A DNA stretch of 64,000 bases from Salibacterium lacus (GCF_042684865.1 NZ_JBHUML010000002.1:868001-932000); one strand, 5' to 3'; positions 34,837 to 43,293 are shown, counted from the stretch's first letter. A program made the numbers and translations. Notes: generated by a model from the letters alone, not told the origin.

Positions 34837-35775
34837 CTACTTTTTTTCTGCAATCCGCAGTTTAGCTGAATGGGCTCGGTTGTTCTCTTTTAGTTCCTCT
34901 TCATCAGCGGTGATCGGCTTTTTTGTGACCATTTCCATTTCCGGTTCCATTCCTTCCGGGACAACCGGGAGGCCTTTCGGGAGATCCGGGATGGTGCTCT
35001 TTTCTTTTAATATTCTTTTGCAGATTTTGTCTTCCAGCGAGTGAAAGGTGATTACGCATAATCTCCCTCCGGAGTGCAGAAGGTCACATGCATGGCGAAG
35101 TGTTGTCTCGAATACGTCGAGTTCATCATTCACCGCAATCCGCAGGGCCTGAAAGGTCCGTTTGGAAGGATGACCGCCCGTTCTCCGGGCCGGTGCCGGA
35201 ATGCCATCCTTAATACATTCATTTAATTCAAACGTCGTGTTTATCGGTGCCCTTTTCCGTCTTTCTTCGATTTTACGGGCAATCTGTTTGGCATACTTTT
35301 CTTCCCCGTATCTGGCAATGATTTCATGCAGTTTCTGAAAACTCCATTCATTTACGATGACCCCGGCCGTCCGTTCGATACGTTTGTCCATCCTCATGTC
35401 CAACGGGGCATCAAAGCGATAGCTGAATCCTCTTTCCGGCTCATCAAACTGCGGGGAGGAAACACCAAGGTCAAATAATATGCCGTCCACACCATGGACA
35501 CCTTCTTTTTCCAACGCAGTCGGAAGGCCGCTGAAATTATCATGGATAAATGTGATGCGGTCTTCATAAGGAGAAAGCCTTTCTGCTGCATGATGCAGAG
35601 CCGTTGCATCCTGTTCAAAAGCATACAAACGTCCATGTTCTCCAAGCCTGGATACGATACGTTCACTATGCCCGCCGGCGCCGAGCGTGCAATCGGCATA
35701 AACCCCGCTTGTTTTCACAGCAAGACCGTCCACAGCTTCTTCAAGCAGTACAGTGTCATGACGAAATGTTCCCAA
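34837..35775 (-). CDS. rsmH: 16S rRNA (cytosine-1402-N4)-methyltransferase
   Basis: Methylates C1402 of 16S rRNA (formerly MraW). 312 residues. SAM-binding loop TLGAGGHSERI near residues 31-41, FDLGVSSPQFDEPERGFSY, and the C-terminal VITFHSLEDKICK. Starts with TTG, 6 bases after AGGAGG. It follows mraZ by 47 bases at the head of the division-wall cluster. Confidence 0.96.
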   Translation of the reverse strand: MGTFRHDTVLLEEAVDGLAVKTSGVYADCTLGAGGHSERIVSRLGEHGRLYAFEQDATALHHAAERLSPYEDRITFIHDNFSGLPTALEKEGVHGVDGILFDLGVSSPQFDEPERGFSYRFDAPLDMRMDKRIERTAGVIVNEWSFQKLHEIIARYGEEKYAKQIARKIEERRKRAPINTTFELNECIKDGIPAPARRTGGHPSKRTFQALRIAVNDELDVFETTLRHACDLLHSGGRLCVITFHSLEDKICKRILKEKSTIPDLPKGLPVVPEGMEPEMEMVTKKPITADEEELKENNRAHSAKLRIAEKK

Positions 35776-35822
35776 AAACTCCCTCCTTTTTTCACAGGTT
35801 GATGAAACATTCAGTTCTTTAT

Positions 35823-36254
35823 TTAAAAATCAAAATCTACAATATTTTCTGCAATGTCCGAGAATGATTCACGTGACTCTTCAAAGTAAACTTCCCATTT
35901 CTCCCGGCTCCAGACTTCCACTCTCGTGGAAACGCCGATTACCACACACTCTTTTTGAATGTCTGCATAACGGCGCAGCGTGGAAGGGATGCTCACCCTC
36001 CCCTGTTTATCCAGTTCACATTCTGCTGCTCCGGAGAAAAAGAAACGTGTAAAGGCTCTGGCATCTTTTTTCGTGAAAGGAAGGGACTTCAAACGACTCT
36101 CCAGACGCTCCCATTCTTCCATTGGATAGATAAACAGGCATTCATCCATCCCTCTGGTGATGACAAACGTCTCTCCAAGCCCGTCTCTGAAGCGGGAGGG
36201 GATAATCATTCTTCCCTTGTCATCTACATTGTGATGATGTTCGCCCATAAACAT
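35823..36254 (-). CDS. mraZ: Transcriptional regulator MraZ
   Basis: AbrB-fold DNA-binding protein that controls its own cluster by binding repeats in the mra promoter. About 143 residues with two SpoVT-AbrB-like halves, each containing the DxxGR pattern (VDDKGRMIIPSRFR and LDKQGRVSIPSTLR). Start at 36254 (MFMGEHHHN) matches the family; the upstream frame to 36275 includes the ribosome site GGAGGGAG. Three GTGG repeats lie upstream. Confidence 0.95.
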   Translation of the reverse strand: MFMGEHHHNVDDKGRMIIPSRFRDGLGETFVITRGMDECLFIYPMEEWERLESRLKSLPFTKKDARAFTRFFFSGAAECELDKQGRVSIPSTLRRYADIQKECVVIGVSTRVEVWSREKWEVYFEESRESFSDIAENIVDFDF

Positions 36255-36271
36255 TGAGCATCCATCTCCCT

Positions 36272-36316
36272 CCACTTTCTAACTATAACGTACCACATTC
36301 CCCCACTTTATACCAC
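36272..36316 (-). promoter_or_regulatory. MraZ-binding repeats upstream of mraZ
   Basis: On the minus strand GTGG appears at 36316, 36306 and 36296 (first base), exactly 10 bases apart, as GTGGT/GTGGG/GTGGT. A fourth GTGG starts at 36275. Spaced G-rich direct repeats one helical turn apart are the known MraZ recognition pattern, so autoregulation of the cluster is likely. Confidence 0.75.
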
Positions 36317-36341
36317 GGCTGTTTTAAAATTTTTTGCCGAC

Positions 36342-36369
36342 AAAAAAATCCCCTTCTTTATGAAGGGGA
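36342..36369 (-). terminator. Intrinsic terminator downstream of bshC
   Basis: Minus-strand stem TCCCCTTC/GAAGGGGA with a short loop and seven T, between bshC and the mraZ control region. Confidence 0.92.
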
Positions 36370-36407
36370 CGAAAATCCGCCGCAGGGCGCAGGATTATTC
36401 TTATTTT

Positions 36408-38027
36408 TTACAAGTTTATTAAATGATGGCGTTCCTGGTTCAGCTGGAGAACCTGCAGCACATCCAGTGCGAAATGACTGCCGTACTCATTTAGGAAAAA
36501 CAATATATTATATACCCTTTCCTGTGGACGTTCATAAGGAAGAAGAATCCGGCCGGCTCTGTTTATCCGCTTGATTCGTTCTTCTTCGCGTTCCTCCTGA
36601 TACCGGTTGATCCGCCCGGCAAATGCCCGGATTTCCTGTTCGATGATGTTCCAGTTCGTCTCCCCGTAACTCTTCTCAGAGGGAGCGATTGTTTCCCAGG
36701 CCGATCTCATCCGGTCATGATAAGGCTGGATGTTTTGCAGCAGTTCTTCCCCGAGAACCGTACCGTCAATGGTTACGGCGTTCTCCCGGATCTGCATCTC
36801 ATACGCTTTTGGACCGTGTCGGAGAAGAGCCTCGCCATAGAGATTTTCCCTGTTCAGCGCCGACTGCACATTCCGTGGAATAAAAGTTCCTTCCGCCCGG
36901 GGGAGGACCGGAGGAACAAACCGGCCGAACTGATGAAAAAGCGGCTGAAGGACCGACCAGTAATTGATTTCACCCGGTCCTCCCACATAAGCAAGGACCG
37001 GCAGGAGCATATCCTGAACAAGCGGTCTGGTAAGAGCATCCGTACTGAATTTCTCCGGGTGGCAGGCCGCCTCTTCTTTGAGGAAGGCTGACGAAAAATG
37101 AACACGCCCATTTTTATCAGAGAAATCATCGACTCCTTCTTTATAGAGAAGGATGCGGTTCGGGTCGTGATAGAAAAAATGGGAGCTGTTTTCCTGAAAA
37201 CCGTCCGGTCGTCCATATGCCGTTTCTCCCCGATTCTTCAGCCCGTGTTTCAAAGCCTGTTCCACCGCTTCATTTTCATTAACAAGCTGTTGAAACATGG
37301 TAGACTCCAGATTCCGGATCCCCTGGTCGGAGGCATCCATCAAAATTAAGCCGCTTCCGCTGAAAAGCCAGTGCATCACTTCTGCAAAAAAATCCGATAC
37401 AGAGTCAGATCGCCCGGCCATTTCTTTGAAGCTTTCATATAACTCTTTGGTGTGTGGTGTTTCGTGGAGAATCCCAGAAACTTCTTTCCACCATGCCTCA
37501 AATGCTGCTGTCTCCAATTTCTGTTCAGAAACCGGGTGTCCGGGCTTCACTTCTCCCTGATAAGTGATTTTGCTCGGGGCGGTTTCACCGGGAAGATAAA
37601 TGTGGTTGACCTCTTCCCAGTCATGATCTTCTCCAGCTATCCAAAACACAGGGAACACCGGTTTATTTATCTTTTTTTCTTTTTCTTCTGCTTCTTTCAA
37701 TACCGTGACAGCCTTAAATATTGTATAAAGCGGTCCTGTCAGAAGTCCTGCCTGCTGTCCGGTGATCACAGCAGAAGACTCCGGATCTTTAACTTTTTCG
37801 AGCTGCTCCAGGGTGGAGCGGCTGCATGAATGCTGCTGGTTGTATGTATAAAGAACGTTGTACAATTCTGTGCGTTGAAAGTTTTTAGAGGTCACTTCTC
37901 TTTCGCGCTGCTCTATATCTTCGTCCGACGGGCCGTAATCAAAAAAAGCAAGAGCACGGCTGTCCTGTTTTATGTAATCTTCCACGAAGGAAGTTCGATG
38001 AAACGGGGGGACTGTTTCTGCCTGCAT
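36408..38027 (-). CDS. bshC: Bacillithiol biosynthesis cysteine-adding enzyme BshC
   Basis: Putative ligase that adds cysteine to GlcN-malate, the last step of bacillithiol synthesis. 539 residues from the ATG at 38027 (MQAETVPPF), the same length as B. subtilis BshC. Family motifs GQQAGLLTGPLYTI, FWIAGEDHDWEEVN and GGPGEINYWSVL are clear, and the C-terminus is coiled coil. The open frame extends 52 residues further upstream, but that part has no family match and would overlap the DUF3397 gene. Lies directly before mraZ as in other Bacillus. Confidence 0.95.
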   Translation of the reverse strand: MQAETVPPFHRTSFVEDYIKQDSRALAFFDYGPSDEDIEQREREVTSKNFQRTELYNVLYTYNQQHSCSRSTLEQLEKVKDPESSAVITGQQAGLLTGPLYTIFKAVTVLKEAEEKEKKINKPVFPVFWIAGEDHDWEEVNHIYLPGETAPSKITYQGEVKPGHPVSEQKLETAAFEAWWKEVSGILHETPHTKELYESFKEMAGRSDSVSDFFAEVMHWLFSGSGLILMDASDQGIRNLESTMFQQLVNENEAVEQALKHGLKNRGETAYGRPDGFQENSSHFFYHDPNRILLYKEGVDDFSDKNGRVHFSSAFLKEEAACHPEKFSTDALTRPLVQDMLLPVLAYVGGPGEINYWSVLQPLFHQFGRFVPPVLPRAEGTFIPRNVQSALNRENLYGEALLRHGPKAYEMQIRENAVTIDGTVLGEELLQNIQPYHDRMRSAWETIAPSEKSYGETNWNIIEQEIRAFAGRINRYQEEREEERIKRINRAGRILLPYERPQERVYNILFFLNEYGSHFALDVLQVLQLNQERHHLINL

Positions 38028-38089
38028 TGTGTTCCAACCTTTCCAGTGCCGCATCATACTCTTTCTGATATTCAGACTATCATGTTCTT

Positions 38090-38482
38090 TCAGCCAAGGA
38101 AAGTAGAAAGCAAACCACTTCCCCATGAATACAAACAAAGGAGAAGGTACACCATCAGAAAAAGAAAGAAAGTGAAGCGCCATATTCCTTTTACCAGGCG
38201 CTTAAATTCAATATCATGCTTTGTTCTATAATGAATCACGGTAAAAGTAACGGCCGTAAGCAGTACAATAATGAGCAGCAGCCATAAATACGAATCACCG
38301 GTTAACTCATGTAAAAGAAGACCCACGCCTGCAATGAAGAGTACTGCTGTACTATCCGATGCGCTGCGGAGTGCTTTCCCTTTATTTTTAGTGGTTTTGA
38401 CGACACTGATATAAATGAGATACCATACTGCCGGTGGAAAAGCGAGAAGCACCGCCCCAATTGCAACCAATACATCTGTCAA
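38090..38482 (-). CDS. DUF3397 integral membrane protein
   Basis: 130 residues with four hydrophobic segments (about 4-25, 45-62, 64-84, 100-125), matching the Bacillus DUF3397 family usually found next to bshC. Function unknown. TTG start with GGAAGAACG upstream; TTGACAGATG gives MTDVLVAIG. Its promoter would be the minus-strand TTGTCA-17-TATGCT in the divergent gap with ylbP. Gap to bshC 62 bases, no terminator. Confidence 0.78.
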   Translation of the reverse strand: MTDVLVAIGAVLLAFPPAVWYLIYISVVKTTKNKGKALRSASDSTAVLFIAGVGLLLHELTGDSYLWLLLIIVLLTAVTFTVIHYRTKHDIEFKRLVKGIWRFTFFLFLMVYLLLCLYSWGSGLLSTFLG

Positions 38483-38523
38483 CGTTCTTCCAACTTTCTG
38501 TCTATGTAAATATGTTCTTTGCC

Positions 38524-38574
38524 AGCATATAAAATTTAAAGACCGTTGACAATATCTAATTCTATTTGAATATT
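38524..38574. promoter_or_regulatory. Divergent promoter pair with shared -35, DUF3397 gene / ylbP
   Basis: Plus strand: TTGACA (38546-38551), 17 bases, AATATT (38569-38574). Minus strand: TTGTCA (complement of 38547-38552), 17 bases, TATGCT (complement of 38524-38529). The two -35 hexamers overlap in the heptamer TTGACAA. Both -10 elements match 4 of 6 positions, so the pair is plausible rather than strong. Confidence 0.55.
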
Positions 38575-38673
38575 AAAAGAATTACGCCTATTCCCGCACC
38601 AGAACATCCACCTCCAAAACAGACCGGTTTTATAGTAAAATGAAGAGAAACCGTTTTATAAGGGAGGATGAAT

Positions 38674-39183
38674 ATGACACAACCGGAAATAAAACGACTT
38701 CTTGTTAATTTCAAGACCCTTGAAGAATTTCAGAATTTCAAGGAAGTCGGCGTTCAGGAACTTTCCATGAAAGAAGAACTGCAGGAGAATATTATTGAAA
38801 ATGACAGCGAATCTCCTTTTTACGGCATATACTATGGAGACCGGCTGGTGGCACGTATGTGTTTATATAAAATAGACGCCAAATTTGATTTTTATTTTGA
38901 ACCACCCCAGAACTACCTGGAACTTTGGAAGCTGGAAGTTCTCGAGCCGTACCGCGACCGCGGATTCGGCGAAGCACTCGTCAACTACGCAAAGTCCTTT
39001 AATCTCCCGGTCAAAACAAACGCCCGTCAGCGTTCCGACTACTTCTGGGAGAAAATGGACTTTGAAAATGTCACGTATAACCCGGAACGGGACCGCGGTG
39101 AGAACCCTTATGTATGGTACCCGGAAGGGGTGGAACCACAGGAACAGTCCCCCGTTCAGTCGGATATGGCTCCTCCGGAATAA
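38674..39183 (+). CDS. ylbP: GNAT-family N-acetyltransferase YlbP
   Basis: 169 residues; conserved in Bacillus at this place. The GNAT acetyl-CoA region is LWKLEVLEPYRDRGFGEALV (about 87-106), with the RDRGFG turn binding the cofactor. The substrate is unknown. The C-terminal tail is Pro/Gln-rich. The ATG at 38674 has GGGAGG 6 bases upstream; an ATG two codons earlier lies within that site. Confidence 0.85.
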   Translation: MTQPEIKRLLVNFKTLEEFQNFKEVGVQELSMKEELQENIIENDSESPFYGIYYGDRLVARMCLYKIDAKFDFYFEPPQNYLELWKLEVLEPYRDRGFGEALVNYAKSFNLPVKTNARQRSDYFWEKMDFENVTYNPERDRGENPYVWYPEGVEPQEQSPVQSDMAPPE

Positions 39184-39201
39184 GAAAACAGATAAAAAAT
39201 T

Positions 39202-39237
39202 TCCGAACGATTTTTCTGCAAATCGTTCGGATTTTTG
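39202..39237. terminator. Terminator between ylbP and ylbO (convergent)
   Basis: Stem TCCGAACGATT/AATCGTTCGGA followed by ATTTTTG on the plus strand and an A-rich run on the other side, so it can serve both converging genes. Nearly the same stem recurs after proC at 52354. Confidence 0.9.
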
Positions 39238-39270
39238 TTTCTGGTCATGCTTGTTCCAAGCTCCGTTTGG

Positions 39271-39885
39271 TCAGCTGCTTTCTTCTACATTATCTTCGGT
39301 CAGAGTGGAAAGTGAACCTTCCGACAGCGCTCTTGCTTTATCCATTACATCCATGAGCGCTTTATAATCCTGCCGGAGCTGCATAAACTCCTGTTTGATC
39401 CGCTCGAGTTCCGCTTCCAGTTTTTTATTCTCCGCCTCCATGGCCTCTTTTTTTGCGGCCAGTGCTTCCCCATTATCCCCGCGCTCTTCCAGTACGTCCG
39501 ACAAACCTTTCAGAAAAGAAATAGTTTCCTGCAGCTGATGTTTTAATCCTTCTTCATCATTTTCTGCCGCCCCTCGTTTTACCGGTTCCTGCACGCCCTG
39601 GTTGCTTTCCTCTGCGGACGGGTGTTTTATATCCTCGACGTCTTCTTTTTCCTCTTCATCATTTCCACTGCGCCTCATTTTCGCCAATTCTACTGCCTTT
39701 TCATATTTTTTACGAATACATGCATTCCACCTGAATCCGCACGCAGCTGCGGTACGGGATAATTTGTCTGCTGCTTCCTGAAAAGCCGCCAGCTGGGTGC
39801 TTTTTTCCCTGACATGCCGCAGCACAATTTCTGCGAGCATAATATCTTCATCCGTGGACCACGCGTCCTGCCGAAATCCCGTCAT
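39271..39885 (-). CDS. gerR: RsfA-family sporulation transcription regulator (YlbO/GerR)
   Basis: Mother-cell regulator of the RsfA family; B. subtilis YlbO (GerR) adjusts sigma-E gene expression. 204 residues: an N-terminal Myb/SANT-like DNA-binding domain (about 5-65, with QDAWSTDEDIMLAEIVLRHV and GFRWNACIRKKYEKA), an acidic linker, and a C-terminal coiled coil (about 110-185). Starts at ATG after GGAGGG. A perfect 17-base palindrome overlaps its likely transcription start. Confidence 0.85.
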   Translation of the reverse strand: MTGFRQDAWSTDEDIMLAEIVLRHVREKSTQLAAFQEAADKLSRTAAACGFRWNACIRKKYEKAVELAKMRRSGNDEEEKEDVEDIKHPSAEESNQGVQEPVKRGAAENDEEGLKHQLQETISFLKGLSDVLEERGDNGEALAAKKEAMEAENKKLEAELERIKQEFMQLRQDYKALMDVMDKARALSEGSLSTLTEDNVEESS

Positions 39886-39934
39886 ATTTCATCCCTCCGT
39901 TCTTTTGTTTCATTTCTATGAACAGCTTCTGAAA

Positions 39935-39962
39935 GATAGAATCGTTCTATCAAACGATTATA
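39935..39962 (-). promoter_or_regulatory. Promoter -10 and palindromic operator candidate of ylbO/gerR
   Basis: Minus-strand TATAAT (39957-39962) is followed 5 bases later by the perfect palindrome GATAGAATCGTTCTATC (39935-39951), which would cover the transcription start. That position is typical of a repressor site. No convincing sigma-A -35 is seen 17 bases upstream of the -10. Confidence 0.55.
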
Positions 39963-40043
39963 TCCCACTCTGTCTCTTTTTATTCCTGAACAAAGGGAAG
40001 ACGCTTTTTTATTCAGGCAGAACTTTTACATGTCAGGCATACT

Positions 40044-40086
40044 AAAAAAGCTGTTTTACCGAAAAGTCTTTTCGGTAAAACAGCTT
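40044..40086 (-). terminator. Intrinsic terminator downstream of rpmF
   Basis: Minus-strand GAAGCTGTTTTACCGAAAAG pairs with CTTTTCGGTAAAACAGC and runs into six T. It closes the yceD-rpmF transcript. Confidence 0.93.
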
Positions 40087-40099
40087 CTCTACACCATTA

Positions 40100-40276
40100 T
40101 TAGTTCTTTTCCACCACGGTTTCTCCTTTATAGGAGCCGCAGTTTCTGCAGACACGGTGCGATAATTTCATTTCTCCACAATCCGGGCACTCCACCATAC
40201 CTTTTATGGTTAGTTTTTTGTGCGTGCGGCGTTTATACTTACGAGTACTGGAAGAACGTCTAGGTTGTACTGCCAT
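40100..40276 (-). CDS. rpmF: 50S ribosomal protein L32
   Basis: Component of the large ribosomal subunit. 58 residues, read directly from the minus strand: MAVQPRRSSSTRKYKRR at the start and two zinc-ligand pairs CPDC and CRNC, so the zinc-binding (C+) form. ATG preceded by AAAAGGAGGTG. Lies 62 bases after yceD, the conserved yceD-rpmF pair. Shorter than common ORF cut-offs and therefore easily missed. Confidence 0.96.
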   Translation of the reverse strand: MAVQPRRSSSTRKYKRRTHKKLTIKGMVECPDCGEMKLSHRVCRNCGSYKGETVVEKN

Positions 40277-40338
40277 CAGTCACACCTCCTTTTAGGTATT
40301 TCAGTTTCCATTTTAGAACGAATGCCTTCGCCTGATTT

Positions 40339-40872
40339 TTATTTGTCAAAATACTTGGCTAAATCGGCCATTCGTGGATCGATATCGTTTTCTTCCTTTT
40401 CTTTTCTTTCCGCTGCTTCGTCTTCCGTAATAATATCCCAGTCTTTTCCGTTTTGAGGCGCCGGTGATTCGGTATCATCAATATCTTCGGCAAAAACCTG
40501 TATCGGAAGTTCAACCAGAATGTTTTCTTTCACATAAGGAAGCAGGTCTACATAACCATTCTCCGGTTCATGCAGGTGAACATCTTCTTCATCGGCCTGC
40601 ATACCGTCCAGACGAAAACTTTCCGTCATCAGGATGTTGAATGGGTAGTTGACATCAGCAAGCGAGCGGGCACACGGAAGGACCATCGATCCTTTCAGAC
40701 GGACATGGAAGGTAACGGTTTCCCCTGTGAAATCTCCTCTTCCGGAAATCTGAACAGGACTGATATCCCGCAGTTCTCTGTCCCGGTCTATCAGTTCACT
40801 GACATCGGCCGTCGATTCGATTTCCAGTCCTTCGCCTTTTTTTGCTAAAAGTTGTTGAATACTCCATCTCAT
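40339..40872 (-). CDS. yceD: YceD family (DUF177) protein YlbN
   Basis: 177 residues. In other bacteria YceD proteins affect 23S rRNA maturation, and the gene is nearly always upstream of rpmF. Visible family features: an N-terminal basic part, a central Cys in GSMVLPCARSLADV, and the C-terminal signature DPRMADLAKYF. The acidic middle (about 85-160) is typical. Promoter TTGACA-17-TATAAT lies just upstream. Confidence 0.9.
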   Translation of the reverse strand: MRWSIQQLLAKKGEGLEIESTADVSELIDRDRELRDISPVQISGRGDFTGETVTFHVRLKGSMVLPCARSLADVNYPFNILMTESFRLDGMQADEEDVHLHEPENGYVDLLPYVKENILVELPIQVFAEDIDDTESPAPQNGKDWDIITEDEAAERKEKEENDIDPRMADLAKYFDK

Positions 40873-40900
40873 TGGGTATCACCTCTGGACAACAAGAGTA

Positions 40901-40951
40901 ATTATATCCACCATAAACCTATTTGTCAATGTTTTTTCTTTACATTATACT
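40901..40951. promoter_or_regulatory. Divergent sigma-A promoters of yceD-rpmF and tmcAL sharing one -35
   Basis: Minus strand: TTGACA (complement of 40924-40929), 17 bases, TATAAT (complement of 40901-40906), all consensus. Plus strand: TTGTCA (40923-40928), 17 bases, TATACT (40946-40951). The two -35 elements overlap in TTGTCAA, so polymerase should not occupy both at once. Confidence 0.85.
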
Positions 40952-41021
40952 GTAATCAATGAAGAATAACTACCACCGGTTTGTCATTGTTCCACCGGGT
41001 GGATAAAGGAGCGTACACAGC

Positions 41022-42245
41022 ATGAAAGCTGTCGGTCTGATTGTTGAATACAACCCTTTTCACAACGGGCATCACTATCATCTCCAGGCCTCCCGTGAAG
41101 CTGCTGATGCTGACGTTGTGATCTGCGTCATGAGCGGCTATTTTCTGCAGCGCGGAGAGCCGGCCCTGCTTCCCAGGCGCGAACGGACTGAGATGGCTCT
41201 GCAGAGCGGAGCCGATCTTGTCGTGGAGCTGCCATACATCTTCTCCAGTCAGCATGCGGAGTGGTTTGCCAGAGGCGCTGTTTCGATTCTGCACCATTTG
41301 GGTGCGGATACTGTCAGCTTTGGCAGCGAGCATGGACGGATCGAACCTTTTTTAAATCTGTTCGACTTCCTTCAGGACCGTCGTTTGGAATACGGACATC
41401 GTATCAGGGAATACAGCCGTCTCGGCTTCAGCTTTCCAAAAGCGGCTTCGCTGGCGTTTCAGCATATGGCCCCCGGAAAGCATCTTCCCGACTTGTCGCA
41501 GCCAAACAATATACTCGGTTATTTTTATACCAAAGCCGTAAATGAACTGGGCAGTTCGATGAGTCTGCAGACCATTCCGCGTGTGACAGCAGGCTATCAT
41601 GACGACCGCCTGACAGGCGCGGACATTTCAAGCGCCACCAGCATCCGGCGCCGCCTGACAGAGGAAGGGGGTACACCAAAAGCCGTGGAGCAAACCCTTC
41701 CTGCTCCGGTATACCGGCATCTTAAGAATTATCTGGATTCCGGTTCCTTCTTTTTTGAATGGGAGAAGTATTTTCCTTACCTGCAGGCCAAAGCACTGAC
41801 TCTGCCTGCGGCTCTGCTTGAAGAAATGTACGAAGCAGAAGAAGGACTTCACCACCGTATGCAGGCTGTTATCAAGCGGAACACCACGTTCCACGAATTC
41901 ATGCATGCCTTCAAGACCAAGCGTTATACGTGGACAAGACTGCAGCGTTTTGGCGTCCAGGTTCTTACCGGTACTTCTAAAAGCGAAGCCGCCGCTGCCA
42001 TGGAAAACGGGCAGGCCGACCACATCCGGATTCTCGGGATGAACAGGAACGGCAGAGCCTATTTAAATACCATCAAAAAACATGTGGATATCCCTATGAT
42101 TTCCTCTCTGCCCAAAGATAAAACCCCGCAGCAGAAGCTGGACGAAAAAGCTGCGGCAGCTTACTACCTTCCGCTTCCCGCGGCAGAGCGCACCGTCAGA
42201 TGGCGGCGCGAGTATGAAGAACCCCCGCTTTTTTTCGGGGATTGA
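41022..42245 (+). CDS. tmcAL: tRNA(Met) cytidine acetate ligase TmcAL (YlbM)
   Basis: Forms N4-acetylcytidine at the wobble position of elongator tRNA-Met from acetate and ATP. 407 residues. Nucleotidyltransferase signature at the N-terminus: GLIVEYNPFHNGHHYHLQ with HNGH, then VMSGYFLQRGEPALL. AAGGAG lies 10 bases before the ATG. Divergent from yceD; converges with ylbL, the two stops being 4 bases apart. Confidence 0.94.
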   Translation: MKAVGLIVEYNPFHNGHHYHLQASREAADADVVICVMSGYFLQRGEPALLPRRERTEMALQSGADLVVELPYIFSSQHAEWFARGAVSILHHLGADTVSFGSEHGRIEPFLNLFDFLQDRRLEYGHRIREYSRLGFSFPKAASLAFQHMAPGKHLPDLSQPNNILGYFYTKAVNELGSSMSLQTIPRVTAGYHDDRLTGADISSATSIRRRLTEEGGTPKAVEQTLPAPVYRHLKNYLDSGSFFFEWEKYFPYLQAKALTLPAALLEEMYEAEEGLHHRMQAVIKRNTTFHEFMHAFKTKRYTWTRLQRFGVQVLTGTSKSEAAAAMENGQADHIRILGMNRNGRAYLNTIKKHVDIPMISSLPKDKTPQQKLDEKAAAAYYLPLPAAERTVRWRREYEEPPLFFGD

Positions 42246-42249
42246 TTTG

Positions 42250-43293
42250 TCAGGATGCGGAATCACGGTTTTTCAGATAAGAAACCGCATCCTCCATATG
42301 CTGGACGGGAACGATGGTCATGGCTGCGTTTATGTCGGAAGCCGTTTTTTCCGCCTGTTCATAATTGGAAGGGGAGGCTGCATCAGTGTCCGGTGCAAAA
42401 AAGACATCCACGCCTGAATTCTCTGCAGCTACAATTTTCTCGGAGATTCCTCCAATTGGGCCTACTTTTCCTTCATCATCTATCGTACCTGTGCCGGCTG
42501 CATCAATACCATGTGTCAAATCATTCTCGGTAAGCTGATTGTAAATTTCCAGTGAAAACATTAATCCTGCAGAAGGACCGCCTATCGAACCAGCATCGAT
42601 TTCAACATTGGGGTCAAACTGAACATTTCGTTTCGTATACGGATACAACAAACCTAAACCGGCACGGCTGGAACTGGTCATTTCTTCTGGAAATTTCGAT
42701 ATCTCCACTGTTTCCTGCAGGGTCTCCTCCCCCCTTTTCACTGTCAGCGTCACCTCTGTTCCAGCTTCCATTCCTTCCAGTCTGCCATTCATTTTCTCCA
42801 GGGTGCGCACTTTTTCTCCATTCAACTCAGTAATAAGATCGTCCGCCTGCAGATGATTTCGGGCATCCATCCCCTCAATCACCTCTGAGACTTTGACCCC
42901 TTCATATTCTACGTCATACTGTCTGTCCGCCTGTTTATATGCTGCAATTTTAGCAGCTTCCTGGGAGCTGTTCATCAATCTGTTCTGACGGTGGAAATAT
43001 TCTTCATCTGTCTCCCCTTCCCGGAGAAACTGATCCGTTGGTGTGAGATCGCGGTATTCGGATAACTGCGCCCAGATATAGAGAGGAATATTAGCCCGCT
43101 GCTGTCTGATCGTTGTTAAATAAAATTCTCCCTGTTCATCATACCCATTCTTAACAGTAACCATATCATGGAGAGGGGAAGCCTCTCCAGGCTGGGAATA
43201 GTAATACGGCAGAGGTATTTGATTCAACGCGAGAACAGCAAACAAAACGATAATAATAATCCAGGTGCGCCGGGAGCGGAGTTGTTTCATCAT
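42250..43293 (-). CDS. ylbL: PDZ and Lon-type serine protease YlbL
   Basis: Membrane-anchored protease, SepM-like, outside the cytoplasm. 347 residues: N-terminal membrane segment (about 10-25), a PDZ domain (about 125-205, with LQADDLITELNGEKV) and a Lon-type catalytic domain with Ser in GSIGGPSAGLMFSLEI and Lys in GISEKIVAAE. In B. subtilis YlbL removes the cell-division inhibitor YneA. Good ribosome site AAGGAG. Convergent with tmcAL. Confidence 0.92.
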   Translation of the reverse strand: MMKQLRSRRTWIIIIVLFAVLALNQIPLPYYYSQPGEASPLHDMVTVKNGYDEQGEFYLTTIRQQRANIPLYIWAQLSEYRDLTPTDQFLREGETDEEYFHRQNRLMNSSQEAAKIAAYKQADRQYDVEYEGVKVSEVIEGMDARNHLQADDLITELNGEKVRTLEKMNGRLEGMEAGTEVTLTVKRGEETLQETVEISKFPEEMTSSSRAGLGLLYPYTKRNVQFDPNVEIDAGSIGGPSAGLMFSLEIYNQLTENDLTHGIDAAGTGTIDDEGKVGPIGGISEKIVAAENSGVDVFFAPDTDAASPSNYEQAEKTASDINAAMTIVPVQHMEDAVSYLKNRDSAS

